Positions 8,627-17,206 of a stretch of 64,000 bases of DNA are shown piece after piece. A program made the position numbers and the translations under genes. Numbering within the stretch: position 1 is the first letter of the stretch; each line of letters begins with the position of its first letter. The stretch is from Actinoplanes sp. SE50/110 (lineage in GTDB: Bacteria > Actinomycetota > Actinomycetes > Mycobacteriales > Micromonosporaceae), in NCBI RefSeq assembly GCF_900119315.1, contig NZ_LT827010.1, positions 5,427,001 to 5,491,000 of the forward strand, written 5' to 3'. A model generated the notes under the pieces. It made no database searches and was not told the origin of the DNA. It saw only the letters and a list, made by a program, of their open reading frames with translations.

Positions 8627-9445
8627 ATGACGGAGATGACGACAGTTCTGGTGACCGGCGGAACGGGCAAGACCGGGCGGCGCGTGGTGCGGCTGCTGCG
8701 GGAGCGCGGCGTGCCGGTGCGGGTGGGTTCGCGGACCGGGTCACCGGCGTTCGACTGGGCGGTGCCGGCGACCTGGGCGCAGGCACTCGACGGGACCGGC
8801 GCGGTGTACCTCTGCTATCAGCCGGACCTGGCCTTCCCGGGTGCCGTCGACACGGTGGGCGCATTCGTGGAGCAGGCGGTCAAGCAGGGGGTGCGCCGGA
8901 TCGTGCTGCTTTCCGGGCGCGGTGAGCCGGCCTGCGCGGCGGCCGAGCGGGTGGTCCGGGACTCCGGGGTGGCCTGGACGGTGGTGCGGGCCAGCTTCTT
9001 CGCGCAGAACTTCAGCGAGGCGTTCTTCCAGCCCGCGGTGGTGGCCGGGGAGATCGTGCTGCCGGTCGGCGACGCCCCCGAGCCGTTCGTGGACGCCGAC
9101 GACATCGCCGAGGTGGCCACGGTGGCACTGACCGAAGGCGGACACGACGGGCGCACCTACGAGGTGACCGGCCCGCGGCTGCTGAGCTTCGCCGAGGTCG
9201 CCGCGGAGCTCACCGCGGCCACCGGTCGCGAGATCCGCTTCACGCCGGTGACCCGCGAGGACTACCTTGAGGCGCTGCGCGCCGAGGGTCTCCCGGAGGA
9301 GTTCGCCGATCTCTTCCAGATGGTCACCGACGGCAGGAACGCCTACCTGGCGTACGGGGTGCGGCACGCGCTGGGCCGCGAGCCCCGGGACTTCCGGGAC
9401 TACGCCCGGGCCGCAGCGGCCACCGGTGTCTGGTCGGCCGCGTGA
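8627..9445 (+). CDS. NmrA-like NAD(P)-binding protein (atypical SDR)
   Basis: 272 residues. The N-terminus TVLVTGGTGKTGRRVVRLLR carries the TGGTGxTG dinucleotide-binding motif of NmrA/HSCARG-type atypical SDRs. VVRASFFAQNFSE and EPFVDADDIAEVATVAL are the conserved strands around the active region of the same group; the YxxxK catalytic pair of classical SDRs is absent. It may be a redox sensor or a quinone or isoflavone-type reductase. A second Met three codons on is an alternative start. Its TGA overlaps the GTG of the DUF1772 gene (GTGA), and AraC follows 4 bp later, so the three form an operon. Confidence 0.85.
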   Translation: MTEMTTVLVTGGTGKTGRRVVRLLRERGVPVRVGSRTGSPAFDWAVPATWAQALDGTGAVYLCYQPDLAFPGAVDTVGAFVEQAVKQGVRRIVLLSGRGEPACAAAERVVRDSGVAWTVVRASFFAQNFSEAFFQPAVVAGEIVLPVGDAPEPFVDADDIAEVATVALTEGGHDGRTYEVTGPRLLSFAEVAAELTAATGREIRFTPVTREDYLEALRAEGLPEEFADLFQMVTDGRNAYLAYGVRHALGREPRDFRDYARAAAATGVWSAA

Positions 9446-9942
9446 AACCGCGTCTCACCACGGGTGTGCTGGTCGCCGCGCTGATCTGCGTGGGGCTGAT
9501 GGCGGGGATCTTCTTCGCGTTCACCACCTCGGTGATGCCCGGCCTGCACACCGCCGACGACCGCACGTTCGTGGAGGCGATGCGGCACCTCAACGCGGCG
9601 ATCGAGAACGGCCTGTTCGGCCTGGTGTTCGTGGGCGCGCTGGGCTTCCCGGCCGGGGCGGCGGTGCTGCTCGCCCGCGGCGGGCACCGGGCGGCGGCCG
9701 GCTGGGCGGCGGCCGCGGCCGTCCTGTACCTGGTCGCGCTGGTCCTGACGATGGCTGTCGAGGTGCCGCTGAACGACCGCCTGGCGGCGGCGTCACTGAG
9801 CGACCCGGCGGCGGCGCGGCGGAACTTCGAGGGCGTGTGGGTGCCGGTCAACGACGTACGCACACTCCTGACGGCCTCGGCCCTCGCATGCCTCGCGCCG
9901 GCGCTGGGCCTGGCCCGTCGCCCCGCGCGGATGTCAGGGTAG
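9442..9942 (+). CDS. DUF1772 (anthrone-oxygenase-like) membrane protein
   Basis: 166 residues with four hydrophobic segments. The first, GVLVAALICVGLMAGIFFAF, is followed by the family-typical TTSVMPGL, and later AMRHLNAAIENGLFGLVFVG and VEVPLNDRL. These are hallmarks of DUF1772, related to anthrone oxygenase-like proteins. Its biochemical role here is not known. It is coupled to the NmrA-like gene by a GTGA overlap and sits 4 bp before the AraC regulator. NmrA/DUF1772/AraC is a recurring actinobacterial trio. Confidence 0.85.
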   Translation: MKPRLTTGVLVAALICVGLMAGIFFAFTTSVMPGLHTADDRTFVEAMRHLNAAIENGLFGLVFVGALGFPAGAAVLLARGGHRAAAGWAAAAAVLYLVALVLTMAVEVPLNDRLAAASLSDPAAARRNFEGVWVPVNDVRTLLTASALACLAPALGLARRPARMSG

Positions 9943-9946
9943 AAGC

Positions 9947-10915
9947 GTGGACACTCTGACCGGGCTGCTCGACGGGGCGCGGGCGCGGGAGGCCTTCCTG
10001 CTGCGGACCGTGGTGCAGCCGCCGTTCGCGCTGCGGATCCAGGACGAGGCGCCGCTCACCCTGGTCACCGTGCTGCGCGGGACGACCGTGGTGATCCGCG
10101 ACGAGCCGGTCCGGCTGCATCCCGGCGACGTCGCGGTGATCCGCGGCCCGGAACCTTACACGGTCGCCGACGAGCCGGACACGCCCTGGCAGACGATCAT
10201 CCATCCGGGTCAGGTGTGCACCACGGTCGACGGATTGCCCCGCGACCATCTCGGGGTGCGCAGTTGGGGCGACGCCACCGAGGCCGGCACCGAGCTGATC
10301 ACCGGGACGTACCAGCTGGCCGGTGAGGTCAGCCGGCGCCTGCTGGCCGCGCTGCCCGGGATGCTGGTGCAGCCGGCCGCGGCCACCGACCGCGCGCTGG
10401 TCGGGCTGCTCACCGCCGAGATGGGCCGCACCGTCCCGGGCCAGGACCTGGTCCTGGACCGGCTGCTCGACCTGCTGCTCATCTCGGTGCTGCGGGCCTG
10501 GCTGGCCGGCCCGGCGGCCGGCGCCTGGCACCCCGCCGGCCACGACCCGATCGTCGGCCCGGCCCTGCGGCTGCTGCACGACACCCCGGCCGAGCAGTGG
10601 ACGGTCGCCGGGCTGGCGGCCCGGACCGGGGTGTCCCGCTCGCTGCTCGCCCGCCGCTTCACCGATCTGGTCGGCGAGCCCCCGATGGCCTACCTGACCG
10701 GCTGGCGGCTCAGCCTCGCCGCCGACCGGCTGCGCACCTCCGACGCGACGATCTCCGCGGTGGCGCGGGAGGTGGGTTACGGCAGCGCGTTCGCGTTGAG
10801 CGCCGCCTTCAAACGCGAGCGCGGCCTGAGCCCGCAGGAGTATCGCCGCCAGTCCCCCGACCGGCACTTCACCGCCTACGCCCCGAGCAGCACCCCGCTG
10901 CTCGTCCTGGCCTAA
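9947..10915 (+). CDS. AraC-family regulator with cupin-type N-terminus
   Basis: 322 residues, GTG start. Residues about 1-180 form the AraC cupin_6-like sensor domain (LRIQDEAPLTLVTVLRGTTVV, HPGDVAVIRGPEPY). The C-terminus holds two HTH motifs: WTVAGLAARTGVSRSLLARR and then ISAVAREVGYGSAFALSAAF, ending with the RGLSPQEYRR signature. It very likely controls its own operon with the NmrA-like and DUF1772 genes. The inducer cannot be inferred. Confidence 0.9.
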   Translation: MDTLTGLLDGARAREAFLLRTVVQPPFALRIQDEAPLTLVTVLRGTTVVIRDEPVRLHPGDVAVIRGPEPYTVADEPDTPWQTIIHPGQVCTTVDGLPRDHLGVRSWGDATEAGTELITGTYQLAGEVSRRLLAALPGMLVQPAAATDRALVGLLTAEMGRTVPGQDLVLDRLLDLLLISVLRAWLAGPAAGAWHPAGHDPIVGPALRLLHDTPAEQWTVAGLAARTGVSRSLLARRFTDLVGEPPMAYLTGWRLSLAADRLRTSDATISAVAREVGYGSAFALSAAFKRERGLSPQEYRRQSPDRHFTAYAPSSTPLLVLA

Positions 10916-11072
10916 CCGGTCAGAGCCGCTGCCGGTCGCGGTGGGCGGCGATCCGGGCTCAGTATCGCCAGGGTCCACGCCCGCCGGGTACGGACATCGA
11001 CCATCATCGCATTGAGCGGCCACGGGCGGGCTGAAATCGTACCGCCGCAATCGGTTTCTGAACGGTCAGCGG

Positions 11073-11420
11073 TCAGGAAGTGGCCGGCGGATCGGCAGCC
11101 GGCAGATGACCGGCGGCCTTGGCGGCGCAGGCGGCGACCGCCGCGCGCGGGTCGGCGCCGAGACTGGCGATCGCGACCAGGCTGGTCATGACCACGTCGG
11201 CGAGCTCGCCGACCACCTGGTCGACGGTGTGCGTGACGCCCTTGCGCGGGTTCTGCCCCTGGACACCGATCCACGCCTGGGCGGCCTCCCCCGCCTCTTC
11301 GGTGATCTTGAGGATGCGCAGCGTCAGCTCGGTGTCGCCGGTGCCGTTGACCCGGTCGAGGTGGGCGCGCCAGCGGCGGGCCTGCGACCAGATGAAGTCG
11401 TCGTCGTCCACCCGAACCAT
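11073..11420 (-). CDS. MazG-like nucleotide pyrophosphohydrolase-family protein
   Basis: 115 residues from the ATG that follows GGAG about 10 bases upstream; a longer frame extends to 11453. The EEAGEAAQAW and ELADVVMTSL motifs reproduce the ExxE...ExxD metal-binding pattern of all-alpha MazG-like NTP pyrophosphohydrolases. It is short, single-domain and probably dimeric. A house-cleaning role on non-canonical nucleotides is plausible. It is transcribed away from the adjacent IS element, whose left end lies about 76 bp upstream of its start. Confidence 0.8.
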   Translation of the reverse strand: MVRVDDDDFIWSQARRWRAHLDRVNGTGDTELTLRILKITEEAGEAAQAWIGVQGQNPRKGVTHTVDQVVGELADVVMTSLVAIASLGADPRAAVAACAAKAAGHLPAADPPATS

Positions 11421-11496
11421 CTTGCCGGTGCTCCGGGCTGTCCTGCGCGTCACCCCCGGCCAGGGGCGTTCGCGGACCGATCAACGGCGGCCTAGC

Positions 11497-12594
11497 TGTA
11501 CTGACCACGGACGTTGGTGACGGGGAGATCTTGAAATAGGTGAGGGCCTTCGGGTTCGGTGTGGATTGCGACGTCCTACCCCGAACCTGCGGAGGCCCTC
11601 ATGCCCCACCGTAATGCACCCTTGTCCGAGACCGGCAGGCTGCGCCTGGCGCGCTGCGTGGTCGATGACCGATGGCCGCTACGGCGAGCCGCCGAACGTT
11701 TCCAGGTCAGCACGACCACAGCGAAACGGTGGGCCGACCGCTACCGCACCGACGGGCCGGCGGGTATGACCGACCGTTCCTCGCGACCACACCACAGCCC
11801 GTCACAGACTCCGACCCGCACTGAGCGGCGAATCATCAAGGTCCGCATCCTGCGCCGTTGGGGACCCGCCCGGATCGCCTACTTCCTGAGCCTGAACCCG
11901 GCCACCGTGCACCGGGTCCTGACCCGCTACCGGCTCGCCAGGCTCACCCACCTGGACCGGGCCACCAGCCGGCCGATCCGCCGCTACGAACACGACACAC
12001 CAGGCGATCTGGTCCATGTCGACATCAAGAAACTCGGCAACATCCCCGACGGCGGCGGCCACCGCGTCCACGGCCGGGCCGACGGCAACCGCCACAGCTC
12101 GGCCCACCGGGACCCGGCCCGTCCCCGCACCCACCACGGCCGGCCCAACCTCGGCTACCACTACCTGCACAACGCTGTTGACGACCACTCCCGGCTGGCC
12201 TACACCGAAATCCTGCCCGACGAGACCCGCGAGACAGCCACAGCCTTCTGGCAACGCGCCCACGCCTGGTTCACCAGCCGGGGCATCACCGTCAAACGGG
12301 TACTGACCGACAACGGCTCCTGCTACCGCTCCCACCTATGGCATGACGCACTCGCCGCCGCCGGCATCACCCACAAACGCACCCGCCCCTACCGGCCCCA
12401 GACCAACGGAAAAGTCGAACGCTTCAACCGCACCATGCTCGACGAATGGGCCTACGCCCGGGCCTACCGCACCGAAACCGAACGCCGCGAAGCCCTGCCC
12501 GCCTGGCTACACACCTACAATCACCACCGCGGACACACCGCACTCAACGGCCTACCACCCGCCAGCCGCGTCCCCAACCTCTCGGGTCAGTACA
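11497..12594 (+). mobile_element. IS481-family insertion sequence (about 1.1 kb), complete
   Basis: The element is bounded by imperfect terminal inverted repeats beginning TGTACTGACC at 11497 and ending with the complement at 12594. The match continues for about 27 positions with few mismatches (GTTGG and GACG blocks shared). Both ends are flanked by the hexamer CCTAGC (11491-11496 and 12595-12600), a direct target duplication with the CTAG core favoured by IS481-type elements. One intact transposase gene fills it. Near-identical ends and an open transposase suggest recent insertion. Confidence 0.88.
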
Positions 12595-12599
12595 CCTAG
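11601..12599 (+). CDS. IS481-family transposase (DDE integrase)
   Basis: 332 residues. The start at 11601 is favoured by GGAGG 5 bases upstream over a longer frame from 11559. An N-terminal HTH (RRAAERFQVSTTTAKRWADRY) precedes the integrase core. Catalytic residues can be read as D in LVHVDIKKLG, D in VLTDNGSCYRS and E in TNGKVERFNRTM. The end YNHHRGHTALNGLPPASRV is typical of the family. The final TAG (12597-12599) lies outside the right inverted repeat, in the CCTAGC target duplication, so the insertion site itself supplies the stop codon. Confidence 0.93.
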   Translation: MPHRNAPLSETGRLRLARCVVDDRWPLRRAAERFQVSTTTAKRWADRYRTDGPAGMTDRSSRPHHSPSQTPTRTERRIIKVRILRRWGPARIAYFLSLNPATVHRVLTRYRLARLTHLDRATSRPIRRYEHDTPGDLVHVDIKKLGNIPDGGGHRVHGRADGNRHSSAHRDPARPRTHHGRPNLGYHYLHNAVDDHSRLAYTEILPDETRETATAFWQRAHAWFTSRGITVKRVLTDNGSCYRSHLWHDALAAAGITHKRTRPYRPQTNGKVERFNRTMLDEWAYARAYRTETERREALPAWLHTYNHHRGHTALNGLPPASRVPNLSGQYT

Positions 12600-12630
12600 C
12601 CTGGGGGTGAACCGAACAGCAGGAGGAGTC

Positions 12631-13938
12631 ATGCAGTCACGCACCGACCTCATCGAGGACTTGATGAGCCGCTTCCCGCACGTCCCGCGGGAAGCGGTGA
12701 TCAAGGAGGACCTGCTGCGTGGCGGGCTGGCGTTCGACGACGCCGCGCTGACCGACAACGAGGGCGGCGACGTCAAGCCGAAGTCGTACTTCATCTTCTC
12801 CTTCGACCACCGGACGCTGCCCGAGCTGGGTGAGGCGGCGCTGCGCCGGCCGCCGGAGGAGATCGTGCTCACCGGCGGCCCCTACGACCTGCGCCGCACC
12901 GTGGTCTCGGTGCGGATCAACCCGGCCTCGCCGTACCGGGTGAAGCCGGACGCCGACGGCCGGCTGATGCTGTTCCTGGACGGGCGGGCGATCGCCGAGG
13001 TCGGGCTGCCGCCGATGCCCGACTACTACCGGCACGCGCTGGCCAACGGCAAGCAGGTGATGGAGGTCGCGCCGACCATCCAGTGGGGTTATCTCGTCTA
13101 TCTCACGGTTTTCCGGGTGTGTCAGTATTTCGGCGCCAAGGAGGAGTGCCAGTACTGCGACATCAACCACAACTGGCGGCAGCACAAGGCGGCCGGGCGG
13201 CCCTACACCGGGGTCAAGCCGGTCGACGAGGTCCTCGAGGCGCTGGCGATCATCGACAAGCACGACACGCTGAAGACGTCGCAGGCGTACACGCTGACCG
13301 GCGGCAGCGTCACCTCCAAGGTGGACGGGCTGGCCGAAGCCGACTTCTACGGGCGGTACGCGCAGGCGATCGAGGAACGCTTCCCCGGCCGCTGGATCGG
13401 CAAGGTGGTGGCGCAGGCCCTGCCCCGCGCCGACGTGCAGCGGTTCCACGACTACGGGATCCGGATCTACCACCCGAACTACGAGGTGTGGGACAAGCGG
13501 CTGTTCGAGCTGTACTGCCCGGGCAAGGAACGCTACGTGGGCCGCGAGGAATGGCACCGCCGGATCCTCGAATCAGCCGAGGTGTTCGGCCCGCGCAACG
13601 TCATCCCGAACTTCGTGGCCGGAGTCGAGATGGCCGAGCCGTTCGGATTCACCACGGTGGACGAGGCGATCGCGTCGACCGCTGAGGGCCTTCAATACTT
13701 CATGTCCCGGGGAATCACCCCGCGGTTCACCACCTGGTGCCCCGAGCCGACCACGCCGCTCGGTAGGACGAACCCCAACGGGGCGCCGCTGGAGTACCAC
13801 ATCCGCCTGCTGGAGGTGTACCGGGCAACGATGGAGGCAAATGGCCTGTCCAGTCCGCCCGGCTATGGGCCGGCCGGTGCGGGCAAGGCGGTCTTCTCCG
13901 TCAGTTCATTCATGGACAGCCTGCCCGAAGAGGCGTAG
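12631..13938 (+). CDS. Radical SAM protein with CX8CX2C cluster motif
   Basis: 435 residues, ATG start preceded by AGGAGGAG. The segment VFRVCQYFGAKEECQYCDIN gives three cysteines spaced C-x8-C-x2-C near residues 168-180. This replaces the canonical CX3CX2C that binds the 4Fe-4S cluster cleaving S-adenosylmethionine. Downstream, YTLTGGSVTSK resembles the GGE-like SAM motif and the rest fits a TIM-barrel (VVAQALPRADVQRFHDYGI, NFVAGVEMAEPFGF). The N-terminal 150 residues form an extra domain I do not recognise. Substrate unknown. The IS element ends only 36 bp upstream, so it may have displaced the native promoter. A strong terminator follows. Confidence 0.8.
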   Translation: MQSRTDLIEDLMSRFPHVPREAVIKEDLLRGGLAFDDAALTDNEGGDVKPKSYFIFSFDHRTLPELGEAALRRPPEEIVLTGGPYDLRRTVVSVRINPASPYRVKPDADGRLMLFLDGRAIAEVGLPPMPDYYRHALANGKQVMEVAPTIQWGYLVYLTVFRVCQYFGAKEECQYCDINHNWRQHKAAGRPYTGVKPVDEVLEALAIIDKHDTLKTSQAYTLTGGSVTSKVDGLAEADFYGRYAQAIEERFPGRWIGKVVAQALPRADVQRFHDYGIRIYHPNYEVWDKRLFELYCPGKERYVGREEWHRRILESAEVFGPRNVIPNFVAGVEMAEPFGFTTVDEAIASTAEGLQYFMSRGITPRFTTWCPEPTTPLGRTNPNGAPLEYHIRLLEVYRATMEANGLSSPPGYGPAGAGKAVFSVSSFMDSLPEEA

Positions 13939-13944
13939 CGCAAG

Positions 13945-13971
13945 AAAGGGGCCCCTCCGGGCCCCTTTTTT
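13945..13971 (+). terminator. Intrinsic terminator after the radical SAM gene
   Basis: A 10-bp perfect stem (AAAGGGGCCC / GGGCCCCTTT) with a CTCC loop runs into a six-T tract, immediately after the stop codon. It is the best rho-independent terminator in the window. Confidence 0.93.
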
Positions 13972-14083
13972 CGGGCTCCTGTTTTGCAACCTTGTTGCCC
14001 TCAGTCAAGAGCTGCAACCCGGGTGAAACCCGCCGATCGAAGCGGGCATCCCCGAAATGCAACCTTGGCGAGAGGCCACCCTG

Positions 14084-15541
14084 ATGCGCAACCGACTTCG
14101 TGCCGCTGTTCTGGCCTCCCTTGTGGCATGCTCCGGTCTGATGGGAGTCGCGACTCCGGCGCAGGCCGCCGATGCCACCACGCTGGCCGGCCGGCTCGCG
14201 TCGGTCAAGGTCGCCAAGACGCTCAACTACTACCCGTCGAGCGCCGGCTGGTCGGCCATGTGGACCAACTTCGACCCGGTCGCGATCGACGCGGACATGG
14301 CCAAGGCGGCCCAGCTCGGCGCCACCAACATCCGCGCGATCGTCTTCCCCGACGCGTTCGGCTACCCGGCCCCCAAGGTCGAGTACACCGAGAAGCTGCG
14401 CAAGTTCATCAGCATCGCCGACTCGTACGGCATGACCGTCAAGCTCACCCTCTTCGACTGGTGGGAGGGCTACAGCGACGCGAGCCGCAGCATCGCCTGG
14501 GCGCAGGCCATCCTCGACCCGTACAAGGACGACCCGCGGGTCCTCGCCGTCGAGCTGAAGAACGAGTTCCAGCCGAACGACGCGACCGCGATCGCCTGGG
14601 TCCAGCAGGTCATCCCGGCCGTCCGGGCCGCCGCCCCGACCATGCCGCTGACCCTGTCGGTCGACGGCGGCACCGGCGCCACCGGCATGGCGCAGATCAA
14701 GGCCGCGCTGGCCGCCACCCCGCTGGACTACTACGACTTCCACTTCTACGGCAGCTCGGAGCGGTCCCTCGCGGAGATCCGCAAGGCGCAGGCCGCGGTC
14801 AGCCCGGCCCCGATCGTGATCGGTGAGACCGGCCTCAGCAGCGGCGCCACGAGCGAGGGCGAGCAGGCCGCATACCTGGCCCGGGTGCTCCGCGCCGCCA
14901 CCGAGGCCGGCGTCGGCTCGGTCGCCCCGTGGACGCTCAACGACTTCGCGGCCGGCGCCATCCCGTCCCAGTCGCAGGTCTCCGCCATCCCCGCGCAGTA
15001 CACCTTCGGCCTGTACCGCGCCGACGGCACCGCCAAGCTCGCCGCCACCGTGGTGCGCACCGCCTGGACCACCGGCACCGTCCCGAACAGCTACCTCAAC
15101 CTGGGCTTCGAGGCGCCGGCCAACGAGCTGACCTGGAAGGCGAACCAGCCCGACGCCGGCGTCGGCACGGTCAGCACCGACATGCCGCGCAACGGCAGGT
15201 ACTCGCTGAAGTTCGCCGGCACCACCCGCACCAGCTCCGGTCTGCCGTCGATGCGCACCTCCCCGATCACCCCAGTGCAGCCGAACTACCGGTGGCGCGC
15301 CGAGGCGTACGCCCGCGGATTCAACGCCACCGGCATCACCGAGATCTCGCTGAGCTGGTTCGACGCGAACGGCAAGTGGCTGTCCGAGACCACCTCGAAC
15401 CGGCTGCCGCTCGGCAACACCACCTGGACCAAGCTGGTCGTCGACACCGTCGCCCCGGCCGGTGCGGCCGCGGTGCAGCTGCACCTGAAGTCGGCGGACA
15501 ACTCGGGCATCGTCTACTTCGACGACGTCGCGGTCTCCTGA
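14084..15541 (+). CDS. Secreted GH5-like glycoside hydrolase (cellulase family) with C-terminal binding domain
   Basis: 485 residues. The start at 14084 gives a Sec signal (MRNRLRAAVLASLVACSGLMG, cut after AQA); the frame is open to 14057. The barrel shows the clan-A pattern: VELKNEFQ places the acid/base Glu after Asn, and IVIGETGLSSG supplies the nucleophile Glu. DYYDFHFYG is the strand-6 motif. Residues about 345-485 form a beta-sandwich (LNLGFEAPANELTWKANQPD ... IVYFDDVAVS) like a CBM4/9-type module. It likely cuts a beta-linked plant polysaccharide outside the cell. Its last 57 bp are repeated twice more beyond the stop codon. Confidence 0.82.
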   Translation: MRNRLRAAVLASLVACSGLMGVATPAQAADATTLAGRLASVKVAKTLNYYPSSAGWSAMWTNFDPVAIDADMAKAAQLGATNIRAIVFPDAFGYPAPKVEYTEKLRKFISIADSYGMTVKLTLFDWWEGYSDASRSIAWAQAILDPYKDDPRVLAVELKNEFQPNDATAIAWVQQVIPAVRAAAPTMPLTLSVDGGTGATGMAQIKAALAATPLDYYDFHFYGSSERSLAEIRKAQAAVSPAPIVIGETGLSSGATSEGEQAAYLARVLRAATEAGVGSVAPWTLNDFAAGAIPSQSQVSAIPAQYTFGLYRADGTAKLAATVVRTAWTTGTVPNSYLNLGFEAPANELTWKANQPDAGVGTVSTDMPRNGRYSLKFAGTTRTSSGLPSMRTSPITPVQPNYRWRAEAYARGFNATGITEISLSWFDANGKWLSETTSNRLPLGNTTWTKLVVDTVAPAGAAAVQLHLKSADNSGIVYFDDVAVS

Positions 15542-15650
15542 ACCTGGCGTCGGCGGACAATCCGGGCATCATCTACGACGTCGCCGTCGCCTGCACCCGA
15601 AGTCGGCGGACAACCCGGGCATCGCCTACGACGTCGCCGTCGCCTGCACC
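15483..15650. repeat. Three diverged tandem copies of the GH gene 3' end
   Basis: The final 57 bp of the glycosidase reading frame (core GTCGGCGGACAA and GGGCATC, ending GACGTCGC) recur at about 15542-15596 and 15597-15650 with scattered substitutions and small deletions. The last copy runs antisense into the stop codon and final residues of the convergent sugar dehydrogenase. Confidence 0.8.
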
Positions 15651-16942
15651 CTATAGATGGCCCCGGCCAGGTCGTCGCTCACGTAGAGCGCCTGGTCGGG
15701 GCCTTGCACTGCCATCACCGGGCGGCCCCAGCGGTTGCCCCGCGCATCCTGGAAGCCGCCGAGCAGGGTCTGCTGCGGCCCGAGCGCATTGTTGCGCCAG
15801 GCGAAGAACGACACCTCCGGCGCACGTGGCGGCGTCCTGTTCCACGAGCCGTGCACCCCGACCAGGGCGCCCTGTCCGAACGGCGCCGCCAGGGTCGCGA
15901 AACTCAGCCCGAGCGGCGCGGAATGGGCGCCCAGCCCCTGCTCGATCGGCGCCAGCTTCGCACAGTCCAGCTTCGCTCCGTCGCGGTTGAGCTGGTAGTC
16001 GCGGACAAACCGACGATCAAGATCCGGATTGCAGTACGGCCATCCCAGATCCCGTCCCGGCGTCAGACGGGCCAGCGGTTCCAGCGGATGATCGTTGACG
16101 TAGGACTGCTTGACCTGGCCGTCACTCGGGTCGGCGATGTTGTCCCGGTTGTTCACGGCGGTCCACACCGAGCCGTCCGGGGCGATCGCCAAGCCGGTGC
16201 CGTTCCGCACGCCGCGGGCGAAAACGGTCGGCCTGCCGCCGCCGGGTGGAGCCTGCAGAATGGTGGCCCGCTGCGGGCGCGCCTCGCGATCATTCGCCGA
16301 CACGTTCCCGGTCGAACCGACCGAGACGAAGATCGTGCCGTCCCGGCCGATCGCGACACTCTTGAGCGCGTGGGCGTAGGCACCGCCCAGCTCCGGACTC
16401 TTCGCATCGGGCAGGCCGGCGATGACGACCCGTTCACCGGAGACGGCGCCGGCCCGGTAGGTGAACCGGTCGACCTGATCGCTCTCGGCGACATACAGCG
16501 TGTTGTTCTGGAAGGCCAGGCCGTGTGGCTGGTCGAGACCGCCGACCAGGGTGGTCTGCCGGGGTTTCGTGCCGGGCGGGCCGGGGGTGAGCGCGACGAC
16601 GTCGCCGGCGCCCGGGCGGGAGACGAGCAATCTGCCGTCCGGGGTCCAGGCCAGCAGGCGGGCGCCGGGAAGCTCCGCCCAGAGCTGGACGGACCAGCCG
16701 GGCGGGGCCTGGATCCGGTGGTCGGTGCCGGTCACGGTGGTGGTCACCAGGGTGCCCGTGGCCGGGGTGCTCTCGGCCCTGCCCGCCTCTGGGGTGCGGT
16801 CCGCCCCGCCCACGTCCGGGGTGCTGCCGGCCGGGTCCGGTTTCGACGCGGCGGAACAGCCGGTCAGGGTCGGTGCCAGGGTCAAGGTCAGGGCCAGGCA
16901 GCCGGCCACCAGCGCCCGATTCGCCGCGCCGAATCCGCTCAT
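15626..16942 (-). CDS. PQQ-dependent sugar (sorbosone/glucose) dehydrogenase-like lipoprotein
   Basis: 438 residues. The Met at 16942 is chosen because it starts a lipoprotein signal (NRALVAGCLALTLTLAPTLT, lipobox LTGC); the frame extends upstream without such features. After a Thr/Pro-rich linker the mature part is a six-bladed propeller: LLAWTPDGRLLVSRPG, LDQPHGLAFQNNTLYVAE, ALKSVAIGRDGTIFVSVGST, RNGTGLAIAPDGSVWTAVN, GVHGSWNRTPP. These match GSDH/sorbosone dehydrogenase folds, which oxidise sugars outside the membrane with PQQ. The last codons (VQATATS) are encoded within the repeat array copied from the convergent glycosidase gene. Confidence 0.82.
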   Translation of the reverse strand: MSGFGAANRALVAGCLALTLTLAPTLTGCSAASKPDPAGSTPDVGGADRTPEAGRAESTPATGTLVTTTVTGTDHRIQAPPGWSVQLWAELPGARLLAWTPDGRLLVSRPGAGDVVALTPGPPGTKPRQTTLVGGLDQPHGLAFQNNTLYVAESDQVDRFTYRAGAVSGERVVIAGLPDAKSPELGGAYAHALKSVAIGRDGTIFVSVGSTGNVSANDREARPQRATILQAPPGGGRPTVFARGVRNGTGLAIAPDGSVWTAVNNRDNIADPSDGQVKQSYVNDHPLEPLARLTPGRDLGWPYCNPDLDRRFVRDYQLNRDGAKLDCAKLAPIEQGLGAHSAPLGLSFATLAAPFGQGALVGVHGSWNRTPPRAPEVSFFAWRNNALGPQQTLLGGFQDARGNRWGRPVMAVQGPDQALYVSDDLAGAIYRVQATATS

Positions 16943-17014
16943 CTGCCGAACGCTACCCAACCCGGGGCGGACGGGCCACGGATGCGCCCCGCTGTCACCC
17001 GTGGCGGACGGGCT

Positions 17015-17116
17015 TGTCCAGCCTGGACAGGCGACGTCGCGGAGCTTTGCGGTCGCCTCGTCCAGTTGTCCGCTCCGGTTACCGTGTTCGGTTGTCCGGT
17101 TCGGTTGTCCGGTTCG
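17015..17116. promoter_or_regulatory. Intergenic operator-like palindrome and 13-bp direct repeats
   Basis: Between the divergent starts at 16942 and 17207. TGTCCA-GCC-TGGACA (17015-17029) is a perfect 6-3-6 inverted repeat. At 17086-17116 a 13-bp unit, GTTCGGTTGTCCG, is present 2.4 times in tandem. Both contain TGTCC and could be sites for one regulator; which gene they serve is unknown. Confidence 0.5.
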
Positions 17117-17206
17117 CGAATGACCAAGGTCCACGGTGCTTCTCCGTCGTTCTTCCAGTCAGCGCGTAACGTTGTCGGTCGCGCCCGCACCAGGAGGAAG
17201 CACACG

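Noticed and set aside
11491..12600. IS element interrupting a gene
   Set aside because: Joining the flanks at CCTAGC does not create a longer reading frame; the site is intergenic.
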